Source of the DNA: Novosphingobium sp. PhB57
GTDB taxonomy: Bacteria > Pseudomonadota > Alphaproteobacteria > Sphingomonadales > Sphingomonadaceae
NCBI RefSeq assembly: GCF_004342985.1
Contig: NZ_SMBO01000017.1
Span: 1 to 40,448, forward strand
Direction of reading: 5' to 3'
DNA: 40,448 bases
In this document: in pieces, positions 1-8,095 of the stretch
How positions within the stretch are numbered: position 1 is the stretch's first letter
How the letters are laid out: each line of letters starts with the position of its first letter
Notes under the pieces: model-generated
Seen by the model: the letters and a program-made list of their open reading frames with translations, nothing else
What the model was told of the DNA's origin: nothing
Database searches by the model: none
Translations under genes and position numbers: made by a program

Positions 1-12
1 CCTCAATGGTGA

Positions 13-89
<77 letters not shown>

Positions 90-261
90 TGAACAACCCC
101 CCATATCCGCACACACGACAGCCCAGCCCAGGCATGCGCGCGCCTTGGCGCCGCACACGCGCCAGCAGAACCCGAGAGGGGGAGCACGCCGCAGGGATGT
201 TCCCTCGCGCGTAAAACTGGCTTTACGCCGACGCGCCCGGCAACCGGACCTCGTCCTTCCG

Positions 262-590
262 AACTGCATGCTCGACGACATCATCCTGACGGACTTGTTG
301 AGAAAAGTCTGACGACGCCAAACCGGCGCCGCGCCTTTGTCCTGATTGGCGTCGATCCCAGGACCGTCCGGCGCAAACGTCCGCCAGACCATAGCGCTAT
401 CCGGGCCACCATCCGTGAAGTCGCCGGCAAGCGGCGACGCTTGGGCTGTCGCCGGATCGGCATCATGATCGAACGCTCGGGATTGATGATGAACCACAAG
501 AAACTTTCCCGGCTGTACCGGGAAGAAGGTCTGTCGGTCCGCCGCCGTCGCGGTGGAAAACGGGCGCGTGGCGGTGGCACGCCGGCGCAT
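262..590 (+). pseudogene. Decayed IS3-family transposase remnant (orfA tail plus orfB fragment)
   Basis: Two adjacent pieces read as an IS3-family element. At 262-309 one frame gives the tail MLDDIILTDLLRKV followed by a stop, which resembles the usual OrfA end (AMLDN-x-x-LKDLLxKK). From about 333 the -1 frame gives a stretch typical of the OrfB N-terminus: PPDHSAIRATIREVAGKRRR, then GCRRIGIMIERSGL, NHKKLSRLYREEGLSVRRRR and GKRARG. The -1 relation of the frames is the normal IS3 arrangement. After about 590 the similarity stops. There is no DDE catalytic core and no recognisable terminal inverted repeats, so this is a dead fragment. The IS3 subgroup cannot be assigned by eye. It sits 170 bases downstream of a tRNA 3' end, but no integrase is present. 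Confidence 0.75.
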
Positions 591-846
591 CGCGCTCACT
601 TCATGCAGCGGCTCAACCTCTGGCCCCTGACCGAACTTATCCAATTTCGCACAGACGGCCGGGATCAGGGCTTCGTTCCGAGCGGCTTGCGCAGAGACAG
701 GGCTGCTCCGACCCTTGCAACCTTACATCCGATTTTCACGCCTCTCCTGCACCGCTGGATCGACTTCGGAGCCGCCACATGTCACATCGCCATGGAAGAG
801 ATCCGGACGACGGGACGGTGAAATCGATATCGGGGCGGAGAGCAAA

Positions 847-1785
847 GTGCTGAGATCATTTCCTGGCAGCGAAACGGAGGCCAGCGCCGCGTGGATCGAT
901 CTGATGTCGCCCGACCAGGCCGAAAAGGCCCGGATCGAGAAACGGTACGGCATACGTATCCCCGATCTGGACACGCTTCGGGAAATCGAGACTTCGAGCC
1001 GTCTGCGCGTCGATGGCCATGTCCTGTACATGACCGCGCCCCTGATCGCCGGCACCACGACAAATCACTGGAAGCTGGCGCCCACGGGCTTCATTCTTAC
1101 GCCGGACGTGCTCGTAACGGTCCACTATTCCGACCTTGCACCGTTTGACGCCGTCGCCGGCCAACTGCGGGACAGCGCGGACCTGACTCCGCCGAGCGTA
1201 TTGATCACGTTGCTGGAGGACGTGGTGGACCGCGCGGCAGACCATCTCGAGCACGCTTCGGAAATTCTCTCCCGCGCTTCGCAGGCGCTGTTCTTCGAGG
1301 AGGAGGCACGACCGGGCCTTCGCAAGGAAACGCGAAAGATCCGGGAGATCATAAGGGATATGGGCCAGGCCAGCGACCGTGCCTCGCGCGTTCGCTACGC
1401 GTTCCTGAGCATCGGCCGGATGATAAGCTTCGTTCTGGACCGCTGCACGCCCAAGCTCGACGAGAACCTGCGCGAAAGATTCGAATCGATCCGCCATGAC
1501 ATCAATTCGCTGGACGAATTCGAGACCAGCCTGGGCGGGCGGATCCAGCTCCAGCAGGATGCCGCTACCGCCTTCATCAACATCGAACAGAACGATGTCG
1601 TGAAAGTGCTGACAGTGGCCTCGGTCGTAGGCATTCCGCCGGTGATGGTGGTCGGCGTCTACGGCATGAATTTCAAGCTCATGCCCGAACTGGACTGGCC
1701 GCTGGGATACCCCTTCGCGCTGGCGCTCTGCGTGCTGTCGACCGTCATTCCCTATCTGTGGTTCAAGTGGCGCGGTTGGATCTAG
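847..1785 (+). CDS. CorA-family divalent/metal cation transporter
   Basis: The predicted 312-aa protein has the CorA layout: a large cytoplasmic N-terminal domain rich in charged helices, then two C-terminal membrane helices. The first helix ends in the family signature YGMNF (in VVGVYGMNFKLMPELDWPLGY), which forms the selectivity loop. The second helix follows directly (FALALCVLSTVIPYLWF), with a short basic tail. CorA proteins are pentameric inner-membrane channels for Mg2+ or Co2+, while the related ZntB proteins move Zn2+; the substrate cannot be told from this sequence. I place the start at GTG 847 because GGAG (837-840) lies six bases upstream. The frame remains open further upstream, but that part (from 715) reads as low-complexity non-family sequence next to the IS remnant. 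The gene appears to stand alone. Confidence 0.9.
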   Translation: MLRSFPGSETEASAAWIDLMSPDQAEKARIEKRYGIRIPDLDTLREIETSSRLRVDGHVLYMTAPLIAGTTTNHWKLAPTGFILTPDVLVTVHYSDLAPFDAVAGQLRDSADLTPPSVLITLLEDVVDRAADHLEHASEILSRASQALFFEEEARPGLRKETRKIREIIRDMGQASDRASRVRYAFLSIGRMISFVLDRCTPKLDENLRERFESIRHDINSLDEFETSLGGRIQLQQDAATAFINIEQNDVVKVLTVASVVGIPPVMVVGVYGMNFKLMPELDWPLGYPFALALCVLSTVIPYLWFKWRGWI

Positions 1786-2146
1786 GCCTGGGAAGGGCGG
1801 CCCGGCCATTACAGCCCGGCCTGTCGGCGCATCGCGGTAGCGGTCGAGATTTTCCGAGGCCAGGCCGGGTGACGCTCCGTGTGGTCTTGTTCAACAACCG
1901 CGCGCCCCGGCGGCATCGGCGCGGTGAAGAGGCTTGGCACCGCCTGCCGCATTGCTGAGGCCTGTTCATCGGTGCGTTGCCGGAGGCGGGGCTAATGGCG
2001 GCGGCCCGGAACGCCTAGATGAGGAGCCGGCGGTTCGCACGTGCGGGCCGGCCATCAGCAACGTCGAAAAGGGCGGTCGGCATGATCGGATGGCGGCTCT
2101 CTCGGCGCCCGTTTGCACCGCTCAAGCTCAGGAAGGCACTCGCCCC
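1786..2146. other. Intergenic region, no gene recognised
   Basis: These 361 bases lie between the corA-like gene and the cupin gene. I see no convincing coding region, RNA gene or strong terminator. The segment CCCGGCC recurs as direct copies near 1802 and 1816 but does not form a clean hairpin. The promoter of the cupin-tautomerase unit should lie in the last 150 bases, and AGGAAG near 2130-2135 is the likely ribosome binding site. Confidence 0.5.
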
Positions 2147-2557
2147 ATGGATATCACCCGCAAGGCAGACATGAAGACCGTCGAAGGCCCCGAGGCCTAT
2201 TTCACCGGCAAGGTCACGATCACCGGCCAGTTCCAGCGCGAGGATCCCTCGCGCGTGTCCGGCGCCATCGTGCACTTCGAGCCGGGCGCGCGCACGGCCT
2301 GGCATAGCCATCCGGCCGGGCAGACGCTGATCGTGACCGAGGGCGTAGGCTGGACGCAGATCGAGGGCGGCGCCAAACTGGAATTCCATGCCGGCGACAT
2401 CCTTTGGTGTCCCGCCGAGCACAAGCACTGGCACGGCGCCACGCCGCATGAGGGCATGACCCATATCGCCGTGCAGGAAGTGGTCAACGGCACCCCCGTC
2501 ACCTGGATGGAGAAAGTGACTGACGAGCAGTATCTCGCGCCACTGGCGAAGGATTGA
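2147..2557 (+). CDS. Mn-type cupin, bacterial (R)-hydroxynitrile-lyase-like
   Basis: This 136-aa single-domain cupin matches the small bacterial cupins first characterised as (R)-selective hydroxynitrile lyases (the Granulicella tundricola type). The metal ligands of that family are His53, His55, Gln59 and His94. Here H53-S-H55-P-A-G-Q59 and H94 fall at exactly the same residue numbers, and Ala40, Val42 and Gln110, which line the active site in that enzyme, are also present. The C-terminal WMEKVTDEQY is typical of the family. The natural role is unknown; relatives are often annotated simply as cupins next to tautomerases or carboxymuconolactone decarboxylases. ATG 2147 is chosen because AGGAAG precedes it and the sequence upstream is not family-like. 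The tautomerase gene follows after 4 bases, so the two are co-transcribed. Confidence 0.85.
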   Translation: MDITRKADMKTVEGPEAYFTGKVTITGQFQREDPSRVSGAIVHFEPGARTAWHSHPAGQTLIVTEGVGWTQIEGGAKLEFHAGDILWCPAEHKHWHGATPHEGMTHIAVQEVVNGTPVTWMEKVTDEQYLAPLAKD

Positions 2558-2561
2558 GCCG

Positions 2562-2798
2562 ATGCCGCATGTCATCGTGAAGCTGTGGCCGAGCAAGTCA
2601 GAACAGCAGAAACAGGCCCTGTCCGACTTTATCGCGCAAGGCGTGATGGACCATCTGGGCTACGGCGAGGGAGCGATTTCCATCGGTTTCGATGAGGTCG
2701 CTGCCGATGACTGGGAAGACCAGGTCGTGAAGCCCGACATTCTCGGCAAATGGCCGAGCCTGTCGAAGCAGCCGGGCTATGTCGACCCACCTTCCTGA
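2562..2798 (+). CDS. Small tautomerase (4-oxalocrotonate tautomerase / PptA-like)
   Basis: The 78-aa product starts M-P-H-V-I-V-K-L-W-P. Removal of Met exposes Pro1, the catalytic base of the tautomerase superfamily. Length, the following helix (SEQQKQALSDFIAQGVMDHLGYGEG) and the strand SIGFDEVAADDW fit the PptA branch of small tautomerases. The substrate cannot be inferred; the family moves protons on keto-enol pairs, often in breakdown of aromatic compounds. It begins 4 bases after the cupin stop without a clear Shine-Dalgarno of its own, so translation is probably coupled. A strong hairpin lies 15 bases after its stop. Confidence 0.85.
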   Translation: MPHVIVKLWPSKSEQQKQALSDFIAQGVMDHLGYGEGAISIGFDEVAADDWEDQVVKPDILGKWPSLSKQPGYVDPPS

Positions 2799-2812
2799 GC
2801 CGCGCGGCGTAT

Positions 2813-2844
2813 CGCGAAGCCGGCGCTCATGGCCCGGCTTCGCG
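2813..2844. terminator. Hairpin between convergent genes
   Basis: An 11-bp perfect stem, CGCGAAGCCGG (2813-2823) and CCGGCTTCGCG (2834-2844), has a 10-base loop and is followed by CCTTTCGC. It lies between the tautomerase stop and the stop of the opposing siderophore-interacting gene, and could terminate transcription from either side. The T-run is poor. Confidence 0.65.
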
Positions 2845-2854
2845 CCTTTCGCAC

Positions 2855-3601
2855 TCAATCCATCCCGACTTTGCCGGGTGCCCAATAGGCTTTGGTCCTG
2901 ATCCGGCCCGGCGGCACGCCATGCCGTTTCAGCGCCTGGCGCAGCCGTTGCACCGTTCCGGCCTTGCCGGTCAGGACGAAGGCATGGCCCGCGCCGGCCA
3001 GCGCGGGAAGGGCCGCCTCCATGCCGGCAAGGTGGGCATCGTCGGCCGATCGTTGGAAGATGTGCACTGCGCCTATGCTCAGATGGTCGGCCACGGCGGC
3101 GCTCTCCGTCTCGTCATCGACTTCGAAATATCCCGAGACGATCCGCCGGGGATCGTGCCGCGCCGCCGCGCAGGCCAGTCCGAGGGAGGTTTCGTCGCCA
3201 AAGAACGCGATCGGGCCGTCGAAGGGGCGCAAGTCGAGCGAGGGACGGGGGCCGAACAGGTGGCACTCGTCGCCTTCGCGGGCCTCCCGGAGCCAGTGGC
3301 TGCCCGGCGCGCTGCCATGCGCAAAACCCAGGAACTGCATTCGGCCCCTATCGGCATCCCAGTCCATCGGCGTGTAGGTGCGCGCGACGAAGGCGGAATC
3401 CATGGCGATCTGCACTTTCTGACCGGGCGCCCATCGCGCGGACCGAAGCGCGGGACCTTCCAGCGAGACGAGGCGAAAGCGCTCGCCCAGCGGCGTATTG
3501 GCGGCGATGGCGGCGCGCTTCAGGAGCAGCCCGATCAGGGCCTTGCCGATGCGGCCCGGCTTCCGTTCGGTCGCCGCGGGATCGCTGTGGGCCTCGACCA
3601 T
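2855..3601 (-). CDS. Siderophore-interacting protein (FAD-dependent ferric-siderophore reductase)
   Basis: This 248-aa protein has the two-domain SIP/ViuB layout. The N-terminal FAD-binding barrel carries R-T-Y-T-P (residues about 94-98), the flavin-binding motif. The C-terminal NAD(P)H-binding half carries GDETSLG and ends KAYWAPGKVG, the characteristic SIP tail. Members of the family reduce ferric siderophores in the cytoplasm so that iron is released. Its ATG overlaps the stop of the upstream O-methyltransferase gene by one base (TGATG), so the two form an operon. No siderophore receptor or biosynthesis gene is adjacent, and the specific ligand is unknown. Confidence 0.9.
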   Translation of the reverse strand: MVEAHSDPAATERKPGRIGKALIGLLLKRAAIAANTPLGERFRLVSLEGPALRSARWAPGQKVQIAMDSAFVARTYTPMDWDADRGRMQFLGFAHGSAPGSHWLREAREGDECHLFGPRPSLDLRPFDGPIAFFGDETSLGLACAAARHDPRRIVSGYFEVDDETESAAVADHLSIGAVHIFQRSADDAHLAGMEAALPALAGAGHAFVLTGKAGTVQRLRQALKRHGVPPGRIRTKAYWAPGKVGMD

Positions 3602-4296
3602 CAGGCAATCCTCACGGTGAATTCGTTGCCGCGCCCCTCGCCGATCGGCAGCGGCTGCGAGAGATAGCCGTTCGCCGGATCGTGGATATAGGCCTGGTAG
3701 GCAGGATCGAAGGCATTCTCGCCAATGACCGCGGCCCCCGTTCGCAAGCGGGGTTCGATCAGCTTTAGAACCGGCAGGTACAGCGACATGGCGCCATCGA
3801 TGAGGGCCAGGTCGATCTCGCCGCCCGTGTCGCGCAGCGTTTGCAAGGCGTCGCCTTCCCGGATCTCGACGAGGTCGTCCAGACCGGCTTCGGCCAGATG
3901 GTCACGGGCTTTCGCGACTTTGCCGGGCTCTAGTTCGGTGCCGATGACGATCCCGCCGCCATTGTCGCGCAGGCCGGCCGCGAGATAGAGGGTGGAAATG
4001 CCCATCGAGGTCCCGAATTCCACGATGCGCCGCGCTCCGGTCGCGCGGACGAGGGCATAGAGGAAGCGGCCGAATTCCGGCGATATCGCCAGGAAGTTCC
4101 CGGCATAGCTCTGGTAGATGGCCGGATAGTTCTGCCGTTCCGCGGCCAGGTGCTCCCTGACGACCTCCTCGATCGTGGCGCCCGGGGCGTTCAGCTTGGC
4201 CATCATCATCGCAAGGTGTTCGCGATCCGATGCCTCGGCGGTCTCATGCAGTCGTTCGAGAAGCGCGGCCACGCGCGGGCTGTCCAGAGTGTTCAC
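3601..4296 (-). CDS. Class I SAM-dependent O-methyltransferase
   Basis: The 231-aa product resembles the Methyltransf_24/CmcI-like O-methyltransferases. Motif I, the SAM-binding glycine-rich loop, reads VEFGTSMGISTLYLA, motif II is the acidic GTELEP, and DLALIDGAM provides the post-core acidic motif. The substrate is unknown; catechol-type O-methyltransferases share this layout. The start is GTG 4296 with AAGGAAC upstream. The stop is fused to the start of the siderophore-interacting gene. The divergent AraC regulator 143 bases away is a plausible controller. Confidence 0.85.
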   Translation of the reverse strand: MNTLDSPRVAALLERLHETAEASDREHLAMMMAKLNAPGATIEEVVREHLAAERQNYPAIYQSYAGNFLAISPEFGRFLYALVRATGARRIVEFGTSMGISTLYLAAGLRDNGGGIVIGTELEPGKVAKARDHLAEAGLDDLVEIREGDALQTLRDTGGEIDLALIDGAMSLYLPVLKLIEPRLRTGAAVIGENAFDPAYQAYIHDPANGYLSQPLPIGEGRGNEFTVRIA

Positions 4297-4439
4297 GGCT
4301 GTTCCTTCAGGGATGGGCGAGGACGAAGGCGCCTCGACGGTGCCTGCCGTCCGGGATAAGGACGCAGCCGGGTGGCGTCATTACGAAGGCTTGCCATGTT
4401 GTTATTCAATACCGCCAATGCGGCGTTGCAGCCGGGATC

Positions 4440-5249
4440 ATGCCTGTGCCGGTTCTGAATCCCGCCGATGTCACGGAGTGGGTCGAGCCCGATGACGTCC
4501 CCCGGCCGATCGTGGCCTTCGGTGCGGCGATGACGGACGAGGAGGACTTCGAACTCGATCCTCACCGGCATCGGAAAGGTCAGATCCTGCTGGTCCTGCG
4601 GGGGGCGATCAGTTGCGAGGTCGAGGGCGGTCTCTGGATCGTGCCTCCGCGCAGCGCGATCTGGATTCCCGGCGGCGCTTTGCATTCCTTCCGGATCACG
4701 GGCGCGCTGGAGGGATATTGCGCCTTCGTCGATCCCGCCCTGAGCGGTGCGCTGCCCAAGTCGAGCTGCGCCGTGGCGGTGACGCCGCTGCTGCGCGAAC
4801 TGCTCGCGCGCGCTGCCCATCTCAGTTATCTCTACGAAGAGGGCGGTGCCAATTCCCGGCTCGTTTCGGTCATCCTCGACGAACTCGCCGCGGCGCGCGT
4901 GGAGGATCTCCACCTGCCGATGCCCAGCGACAGCCGCCTGCGCCGGATCATGGATGCGATGATCGCCGCGCCTTCGGATCGCGGCTCCGTTGCGAGCTGG
5001 GCAAAGTGCGCCGGGCTCAGCGAGCGGACCATGCTGCGCATCGTCCATCGCGAAACCGGCATGAGCTTCGGGCAGTGGCGCAGGCAGTTGGGTGTCGTCC
5101 TGGCGATCAAATGGCTGGCCGGCGGCGCCACCATCCAGCAGGTCGCCGCCGACCTGGGCTACGAGAGCGTGCCGAGCTTCGTGACCATGTTCCGCAAGAC
5201 GCTGGGGACTTCGCCCGCCCGGTACATGGCCGAGCGCCATGCCGGGTGA
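4440..5249 (+). CDS. AraC-family transcriptional regulator
   Basis: The 269-aa protein has an N-terminal cupin-like sensor domain (PHRHRKGQILLVLRGAISCEVEGG, then WIPGGALHSF) and a C-terminal AraC DNA-binding domain with two helix-turn-helix units. The first is GSVASWAKCAGLSERTMLRIVHRETG and the second includes TIQQVAADLGYESVPSFVTMFRKTLG. It ends with SPARYM, the family tail. ATG 4440 is used because the protein then has normal AraC length and the upstream frame is not family-like. The Shine-Dalgarno is weak (GCCGGGA). It is divergent from the O-methyltransferase/siderophore reductase operon and may regulate it. The effector is unknown. Confidence 0.9.
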   Translation: MPVPVLNPADVTEWVEPDDVPRPIVAFGAAMTDEEDFELDPHRHRKGQILLVLRGAISCEVEGGLWIVPPRSAIWIPGGALHSFRITGALEGYCAFVDPALSGALPKSSCAVAVTPLLRELLARAAHLSYLYEEGGANSRLVSVILDELAAARVEDLHLPMPSDSRLRRIMDAMIAAPSDRGSVASWAKCAGLSERTMLRIVHRETGMSFGQWRRQLGVVLAIKWLAGGATIQQVAADLGYESVPSFVTMFRKTLGTSPARYMAERHAG

Positions 5250-5286
5250 GCCTGCAAATCGAGTGGGGGGAAAGTCTTAATGCCCT

Positions 5287-7275
5287 TTACGGGGCGACGG
5301 GCCGTTCTGCCGACATACCGCTGTCCTGCTTCCCGGACGCGATGAGGGTCGGCGCATCGGCGATGAACCGGTCCAGGACGCCGTCGGCCAGCTTGACCGG
5401 GCCGCCGAACCGGGTTGCGCCGGGAATGGTCTGGATCGCAGCGGCTTCGGTGGCAAGGCGCTGGGCGCCGGCGAAGTAACGGGAGGCCGCCTCGCTGCCC
5501 CGATCCGCCGCGTCGAGGCCGGCAGCGGTCAGCTGAAGCGCGCGGCCCCAGAGGACCATGGCATCCAGCCAGGGGCGGGATTGTTCGGCGAAGCCGGGAT
5601 CGACGGTGCCCGAGCGGATGATGTCGGGCGCGCCGGCGATCTCATCGGCCCGGCGCCCCAGCTCCGCGATGGCGAGGCGGCGCGCGGCACCGTCACCCTG
5701 CGCGATGGCGTCGCGCGTCCGGTCGAGCGCGGCTTTCAGGGCCGGCGCCTGCTCCTGCCAGGGCTGACTGCCGAACGTCGGCGCCATGTGCTGGGTGTCG
5801 AAGAACAGCATGAGCGCGGCCGCGGCCTGCGCGTCGCCGCCGGCCAGTTCGCGGGCAGCGGCGCGCCAGGTGCGATCGGCGTCGTAGTCCTTGTCGTTCC
5901 ACCCGAAGGCGGCAACGCCGGTCACGGCGACGCGGCTGGGCGCCTCCTGGTTCATCGGGTTCGACAGGATGCCGGTCAGTTCCTCGGACAGCCCGGCCTC
6001 GCGGCGGGCATAAGGGGCCAGCAGCAGGCGTCCGGTCGTGGTGGCGTAGTCGTTCACGGGGTAGTTGTCCCAGAGCAGCGTCTTGCGGCCGAAGGCCTTG
6101 GTCGCGGCGCGGGCATCCGGGATCGAGATGGCGGGAGGCACCACATCCGTGCCGGTCCACTGCACCACGACCCGGGGATCGAGATGCTTGCGCAGGGCGG
6201 CCTTGTACGGGCTTTCCTTCGCATCGTAATATTCGGTGGGCACCATGATCAGCGGGCGCGATGCCTTGTCCTTCCGCAGGAGGTCCGCCTGCACCGCGTT
6301 GAGCAGGGCCGCCTGGGCGACACCGGCCGCTTCCGCCCCCGAAGGCCCGAAGGCAGCCGCGTCCCGGTCGCAATTCCACTTGGTGTATTCGATATCGTCG
6401 AGCGCCACGTAGAAACTGTGGACGCCGATCGTGCGCAGGGCATCGAGCTTTCGCTCCATCGCCTCGCGGTCCGCCGGATCGGAGAAGCAGACCGACGGTC
6501 CGGGGGAGATCGCGTAGACGAAGTCCACATGGTTTCGCCGCGCCGTCGCGGCCAGCTTGCCCAGCGCGGCCAGGGTCTCGGCCGGGTAGGGCTCTCGCCA
6601 GCGGTCGCGCGCAAAGGGATCGTCCTTGGGGCTGTAGACGTAAGTGTTCGCTTTTACGCTGGCGAGAAAATCGAGATGCCTGGTTCTGTCCGCCATGGTC
6701 CAGGGCGCGCCGTAGAACCCCTCGATCGTGCCGCGGATGGGCATTGCCGGATGGTCCTGGATGACGAGCGCGGGCAGGACGGGCTGTGCGGCGATCTGGC
6801 GAAAGGTCTGCACGGCGTGGAACAGTCCGTCGCCATCGCGGCCGGCCAGCGCGATCAGGCCGCCGCTGCCGATCGGGCGGCTGGCGATCGTATAGCCTTC
6901 GGCATGCGTGTCGAGCGAGGCACCGGTGCGCGCCAAGGCATCGCGGACGAGGGCGTTCTCCCCCGTTCCGAGCACGATATAGGGTTGCTGGAAAACCGAA
7001 GGGAGCTTGCGCGCCGTGGTGATGGTCTCCACGCCGGCGGCCGATAGAACCTTGCGAAGCAGCACGACGGTCTCGGGATCGACCCCGGGCGCTGTCACCA
7101 GGACGACCGAAGTGCCCAGGGTCAGGGCGCCGCCCGCCAGCTTGATCGAGGTCGGGGCCGGGATCACGACAGGCAAGGTCACCGTGCCGGCCAGGGCGGG
7201 GCTCGCCGAAAGGGCCAGTCCCGCAGCCATCAGGATCATGGACGAGCGTGCGACCGCGCTGCCGTTACCTTGCAT
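5287..7275 (-). CDS. Secreted GH84 beta-N-acetylglucosaminidase
   Basis: The 662-aa protein begins with a signal peptide (MILMAAGLALSASPALA). It continues with a GH20b-type accessory domain and then a GH84 catalytic barrel starting RGTIEGFYGAPW (about residues 181-192). The catalytic Asp pair of GH84 lies in ALDDIEY (Asp293-Asp294), which uses neighbouring-group participation by the substrate acetamido group. YSPKDDPF and LLWDNYPVND are further family motifs. The enzyme removes terminal GlcNAc from glycans, probably in the periplasm. ATG 7275 gives a ten-base spacing from GGGGAG; ATG 7284 and 7299 are alternatives. An operator-like repeat lies just upstream. The C-terminal 200 residues are helical and variable. 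The gene converges with the AraC gene. Confidence 0.92.
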   Translation of the reverse strand: MQGNGSAVARSSMILMAAGLALSASPALAGTVTLPVVIPAPTSIKLAGGALTLGTSVVLVTAPGVDPETVVLLRKVLSAAGVETITTARKLPSVFQQPYIVLGTGENALVRDALARTGASLDTHAEGYTIASRPIGSGGLIALAGRDGDGLFHAVQTFRQIAAQPVLPALVIQDHPAMPIRGTIEGFYGAPWTMADRTRHLDFLASVKANTYVYSPKDDPFARDRWREPYPAETLAALGKLAATARRNHVDFVYAISPGPSVCFSDPADREAMERKLDALRTIGVHSFYVALDDIEYTKWNCDRDAAAFGPSGAEAAGVAQAALLNAVQADLLRKDKASRPLIMVPTEYYDAKESPYKAALRKHLDPRVVVQWTGTDVVPPAISIPDARAATKAFGRKTLLWDNYPVNDYATTTGRLLLAPYARREAGLSEELTGILSNPMNQEAPSRVAVTGVAAFGWNDKDYDADRTWRAAARELAGGDAQAAAALMLFFDTQHMAPTFGSQPWQEQAPALKAALDRTRDAIAQGDGAARRLAIAELGRRADEIAGAPDIIRSGTVDPGFAEQSRPWLDAMVLWGRALQLTAAGLDAADRGSEAASRYFAGAQRLATEAAAIQTIPGATRFGGPVKLADGVLDRFIADAPTLIASGKQDSGMSAERPVAP

Positions 7276-7290
7276 CAACCCCATTCTCCC

Positions 7291-7308
7291 CGGTATCATA
7301 GTGGTATT
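7291..7308. promoter_or_regulatory. Candidate operator: direct repeat CGGTATC-N4-TGGTATT
   Basis: The halves CGGTATC (7291-7297) and TGGTATT (7302-7308) are direct repeats spaced 11 bp apart, one helical turn, and lie 16-33 bases upstream of the GH84 start codon. To my recollection, TGGTATT half-sites four bases apart were described for a GlcNAc-responsive repressor (NagQ) in xanthomonads. Similar control would suit an N-acetylglucosaminidase. No regulator gene of that type is in the window, so the assignment is inference. Confidence 0.45.
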
Positions 7309-7696
7309 ATCGGAGATGGCTAATCGCTTTGGCGGTTGGCCGCAACCCATTAAGACCGCGCAAGGTGAGGCGCGTGATGCGATAACGCCAACCTAGGTCC
7401 AATCCGAGGGCGACCCGCGTTGCACCCCGGCGATCCCGTCGCTCCGGGGGCATCGGACCCGTTCCGCTCATCGCTGGCCTCTCCGCAGGCCATCTCACGC
7501 GCAGGTGGAGGAGGGAAGCGACGGAACGGCTGGGTGTACCGCGCGTTCAGAACGGACTTCCCGCATTCGAGGAACGCTTCATGGCTCAGGGACATCAGCG
7601 CCGCGCAGCCCGCGATGGGAGCCTGAAGCGGGTTCGCGGCCGGACTGTGCCGACCGGCCCGACCGCACGCACTCGCGGCGAAACAAGGAGACATTC
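7309..7696. other. Intergenic region between GH84 and PRC-barrel genes
   Basis: About 390 bases with no gene I can support. The left end holds the GH84 promoter region. The centre holds a predicted EcfG-type promoter (7523-7547) reading right. The remainder, about 140 bases, would be an untranslated leader ending in AAGGAG at 7685-7690. Open frames crossing this region are not family-like. Confidence 0.5.
7523..7547 (+). promoter_or_regulatory. Predicted EcfG (general stress response) promoter
   Basis: GGAAC (7523-7527), exactly 16 bases, then CGTT (7544-7547) matches the alphaproteobacterial EcfG consensus GGAAC-N16/17-CGTT without mismatch. It points at the PRC-barrel gene, giving a leader of roughly 140 bases. 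PRC-barrel proteins are common members of this regulon in alphaproteobacteria. Confidence 0.65.
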
Positions 7697-8059
7697 ATGA
7701 CCGAAATCCCCGCAGTCACGCCTATGCTTGTCGAGGCGGACACCACCGGGCTCAAGGTGCGTTCGCGCGATGGCGACAACCTGGGGCACATCAAGGCCTT
7801 CATGGTGGACAAGCGTTCGGGTCAATCGACTTACGCGGTGCTCAGCCTGGGCGGGTTCCTGGGGTTCAACAAGAGCTTCTACCCGGTGCCCTTCAGCGTC
7901 CTGGCCTATGACGCCACGGACGACGAATACATCGTGACGATCGACCGGCGGGTGCTGGAAGGCGGGCCGAGCTGGGCCAACAACGCGCCGGAGTTCAACC
8001 AGGCCTATGCCGACCGCGTGTCGAGCTATTACGGGACCGCGCCGGGGCCGATCGCTTAG
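7697..8059 (+). CDS. PRC-barrel domain protein
   Basis: This 120-aa protein carries one PRC-barrel domain, seen in VRSRDGDNLGHIKAFMVDKRSG, YAVLSLGGFLGFNKSFYPVPFSVL and YIVTIDRRVLEGG. The domain is named for the photosynthetic reaction centre H subunit and also occurs in RimM; stand-alone stress-associated versions have no defined biochemical role. There is no signal peptide or membrane segment. ATG 7697 has AAGGAG (7685-7690) at good spacing, and the longer upstream frame is rejected because it spans the predicted leader. The perfect EcfG-type promoter upstream suggests induction in the general stress response. Confidence 0.9.
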   Translation: MTEIPAVTPMLVEADTTGLKVRSRDGDNLGHIKAFMVDKRSGQSTYAVLSLGGFLGFNKSFYPVPFSVLAYDATDDEYIVTIDRRVLEGGPSWANNAPEFNQAYADRVSSYYGTAPGPIA

Positions 8060-8095
8060 GCGGCGCTCCGGTTCGGCTGGGCAAGTTTGGCCCGA

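Noticed and set aside
2001..2040. GGAAC followed by GGTT as an EcfG promoter before the cupin gene
   Set aside because: The spacing is 19 bases and the -10 is not CGTT.
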